From: JBBIPA01 sp963775935
GTDB taxonomy: Bacteria > Chloroflexota > Dehalococcoidia > GIF9 > UBA5629
Direction of reading: 5' to 3'
DNA: 64,000 nt
Assembly: GCA_963775935.1 (NCBI GenBank)
Contig: CAVZKR010000007.1
Span: 74,076-138,075 of the forward strand
The notes beneath the pieces are model-generated. The model was not told where the DNA came from and did no database searches. It worked only from the letters and a program-made list of their open reading frames with translations. The position numbers were made by a program, and so were the translations under genes. This document shows positions 63,036 through 64,000 of this stretch, one piece after another. Position 1 is the first letter of the stretch. Each line of letters starts with the position of its first letter.

Positions 63036-63971
63036 ATGAAAATAATTCTTATATTATTATCAGCCTTAACTCTTATCTTTACCTTTACCGCTTGTTCCGG
63101 TGGAAAAGTTGCCTCAGCAAATGCTGTTTCGGCATCCCAATCTACAAGCGGATCTGGAAATAAAAGCGGCACAGCGGTTGGTGCCAAACAAAATTCAGGT
63201 AGTGCATATAGTACCATTGCCGTTGTCTATGATAGTAATGATGAGGATTCCAGCTGGAATAGCTCCGAGACGTCCCGTATTACATTGAAAGGCAATTCGA
63301 TATCTTTAGATGGAGATGGCGCAGTAGTTGACGGCAGTAAAATAGCAATCACGTCTGCCGGCACGTACATCATTAGCGGTACCCTGGACGAAGGACAGGT
63401 AATAGTAAATACCAAGGACAAGGAAATAGTAAAGCTCATTCTAAACGGGGTGGATATTACCAGCTCTTCGACTGCTCCCATTTATATTATGAAAGCGAAA
63501 AAAATAGTTATAGTCCTGGCAGATGGTACTGATAATTACGTAACGGATGGAGATTCTTATACCCTTGATGACCCGGAATTGAATGAACCCAATGCCGCCA
63601 TTTTCAGTAAGTGTGACCTTACTGTCAACGGCAACGGTTCACTGACAGTCAACGCGAACTATAATAACGCCATTACCAGTAAGGACGAACTTAGAATTAC
63701 CGGCGGCACCATCACTGTAAACTCGGTTAACGATGGTATCAGGGGCAGGGACTTTATTGCTATAAAGGGCGGAACCATAACAGTGAATGCAGAGGGTGAC
63801 GGGATGCAATCCAATAATGATGAGGATTCAGAAAGGGGATTTGTTTCCATTGAGGGCGGTACTATTAATATCACTGCCGGAAAGGACGGTATTCAGGCAG
63901 AAACCAGTGTTATTGTCAGTGGTGGGAATATAACAATATCCTCAGGCGGCGGCAGCGCCAGCAATACGTAA
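63036..63971 (+). CDS. Cthe_2159-type (DUF4353) beta-helix carbohydrate-binding lipoprotein, possibly truncated
   Basis: A lipoprotein signal (LIFTFTAC) precedes a Ser/Gly linker, then DGDGAVVDGSKIAITSAGTY and many beta-helix turns such as GGTITVNSVNDGIRGRDF and GGTINITAGKDGIQAETS. This is the pattern of calcium- and pectin-binding Cthe_2159 proteins. It stops after 311 residues at GGGSASNT, while the family often continues, so the end may be premature. Confidence 0.75.
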   Translation: MKIILILLSALTLIFTFTACSGGKVASANAVSASQSTSGSGNKSGTAVGAKQNSGSAYSTIAVVYDSNDEDSSWNSSETSRITLKGNSISLDGDGAVVDGSKIAITSAGTYIISGTLDEGQVIVNTKDKEIVKLILNGVDITSSSTAPIYIMKAKKIVIVLADGTDNYVTDGDSYTLDDPELNEPNAAIFSKCDLTVNGNGSLTVNANYNNAITSKDELRITGGTITVNSVNDGIRGRDFIAIKGGTITVNAEGDGMQSNNDEDSERGFVSIEGGTINITAGKDGIQAETSVIVSGGNITISSGGGSASNT

Positions 63972-64000
63972 TCTTTAGTCGAGTAGATGACATAAACATA

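Overview
The window looks like a chromosomal segment of an anaerobic bacterium. The most likely source is a Dehalococcoidia-type member of the Chloroflexota, probably a metagenome-derived genome. This is inferred from gene content: Mvh-type [NiFe] hydrogenase with a full HypABCDEF set, an ETF with an N-terminal ferredoxin domain, a membrane ETF:quinone oxidoreductase-like protein, DUF6485 and DUF5679 proteins, and CxxGH-less lipoproteins rich in TPR, Ig and TIG domains. No rRNA or phylogenetic marker is present, so the placement is tentative.

Region 1 (1-22.5 kb) is ordinary, dense core genome. It starts with a Lon-family protease cut by the window edge, a DUF6485 protein, and a queH-MFS-nuclease operon. 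On the minus strand follows hypF-hypC-(TPR lipoprotein)-hypD-hypE and a glycosyltransferase. On the plus strand is an energy block: etfB-etfA, an EMO-like membrane Fe-S oxidoreductase (split by a frameshift), a GltD/NfnB-like FAD protein with extra ferredoxin domains, mvhD-mvhG-mvhA hydrogenase, then hypA-hypB. Together these suggest electron exchange between H2, a flavin/ferredoxin hub, ETF-linked acyl-CoA dehydrogenases and a membrane quinone pool. Short palindromic and REP-like repeats fill the intergenic gaps.

Region 2 (22.6-29.2 kb) begins at an elongator tRNA-Met (CAT). The last 49 bases of that tRNA are repeated exactly at 27538 and 29110 and with five mismatches at 62717, so the locus is a multiply used tRNA integration site. 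The first segment carries marR, two HlyD-type adaptors and an EmrB-type exporter. The second carries one HlyD-type lipoprotein. An integrase N-terminal fragment follows the third copy.

Region 3 (29.2-62.7 kb) is a low-GC accessory island. It holds a flavoprotein/ferredoxin pair next to a YeiH exporter, then a remarkable array between 33.1 and 58.1 kb. Seventeen copies of a degenerate, same-direction site separate one to a few small genes each. Four copies are C-terminal pieces of one tyrosine recombinase. Most others join a shared left arm to the last about 25 codons of that recombinase, just after its catalytic tyrosine codon. The cargo includes a methyltransferase, subtilase, GH-like lipoprotein, Usp, rhomboid, dodecin, DUF4126, UPF0489 and many tiny membrane proteins. 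The layout resembles a gene-cassette array built by a tyrosine recombinase that is not an integron. This is the best candidate here for an undescribed system. The island ends with a pair of convergent TIG-domain surface proteins and the fourth tRNA-derived repeat. A beta-helix carbohydrate-binding lipoprotein closes the window.
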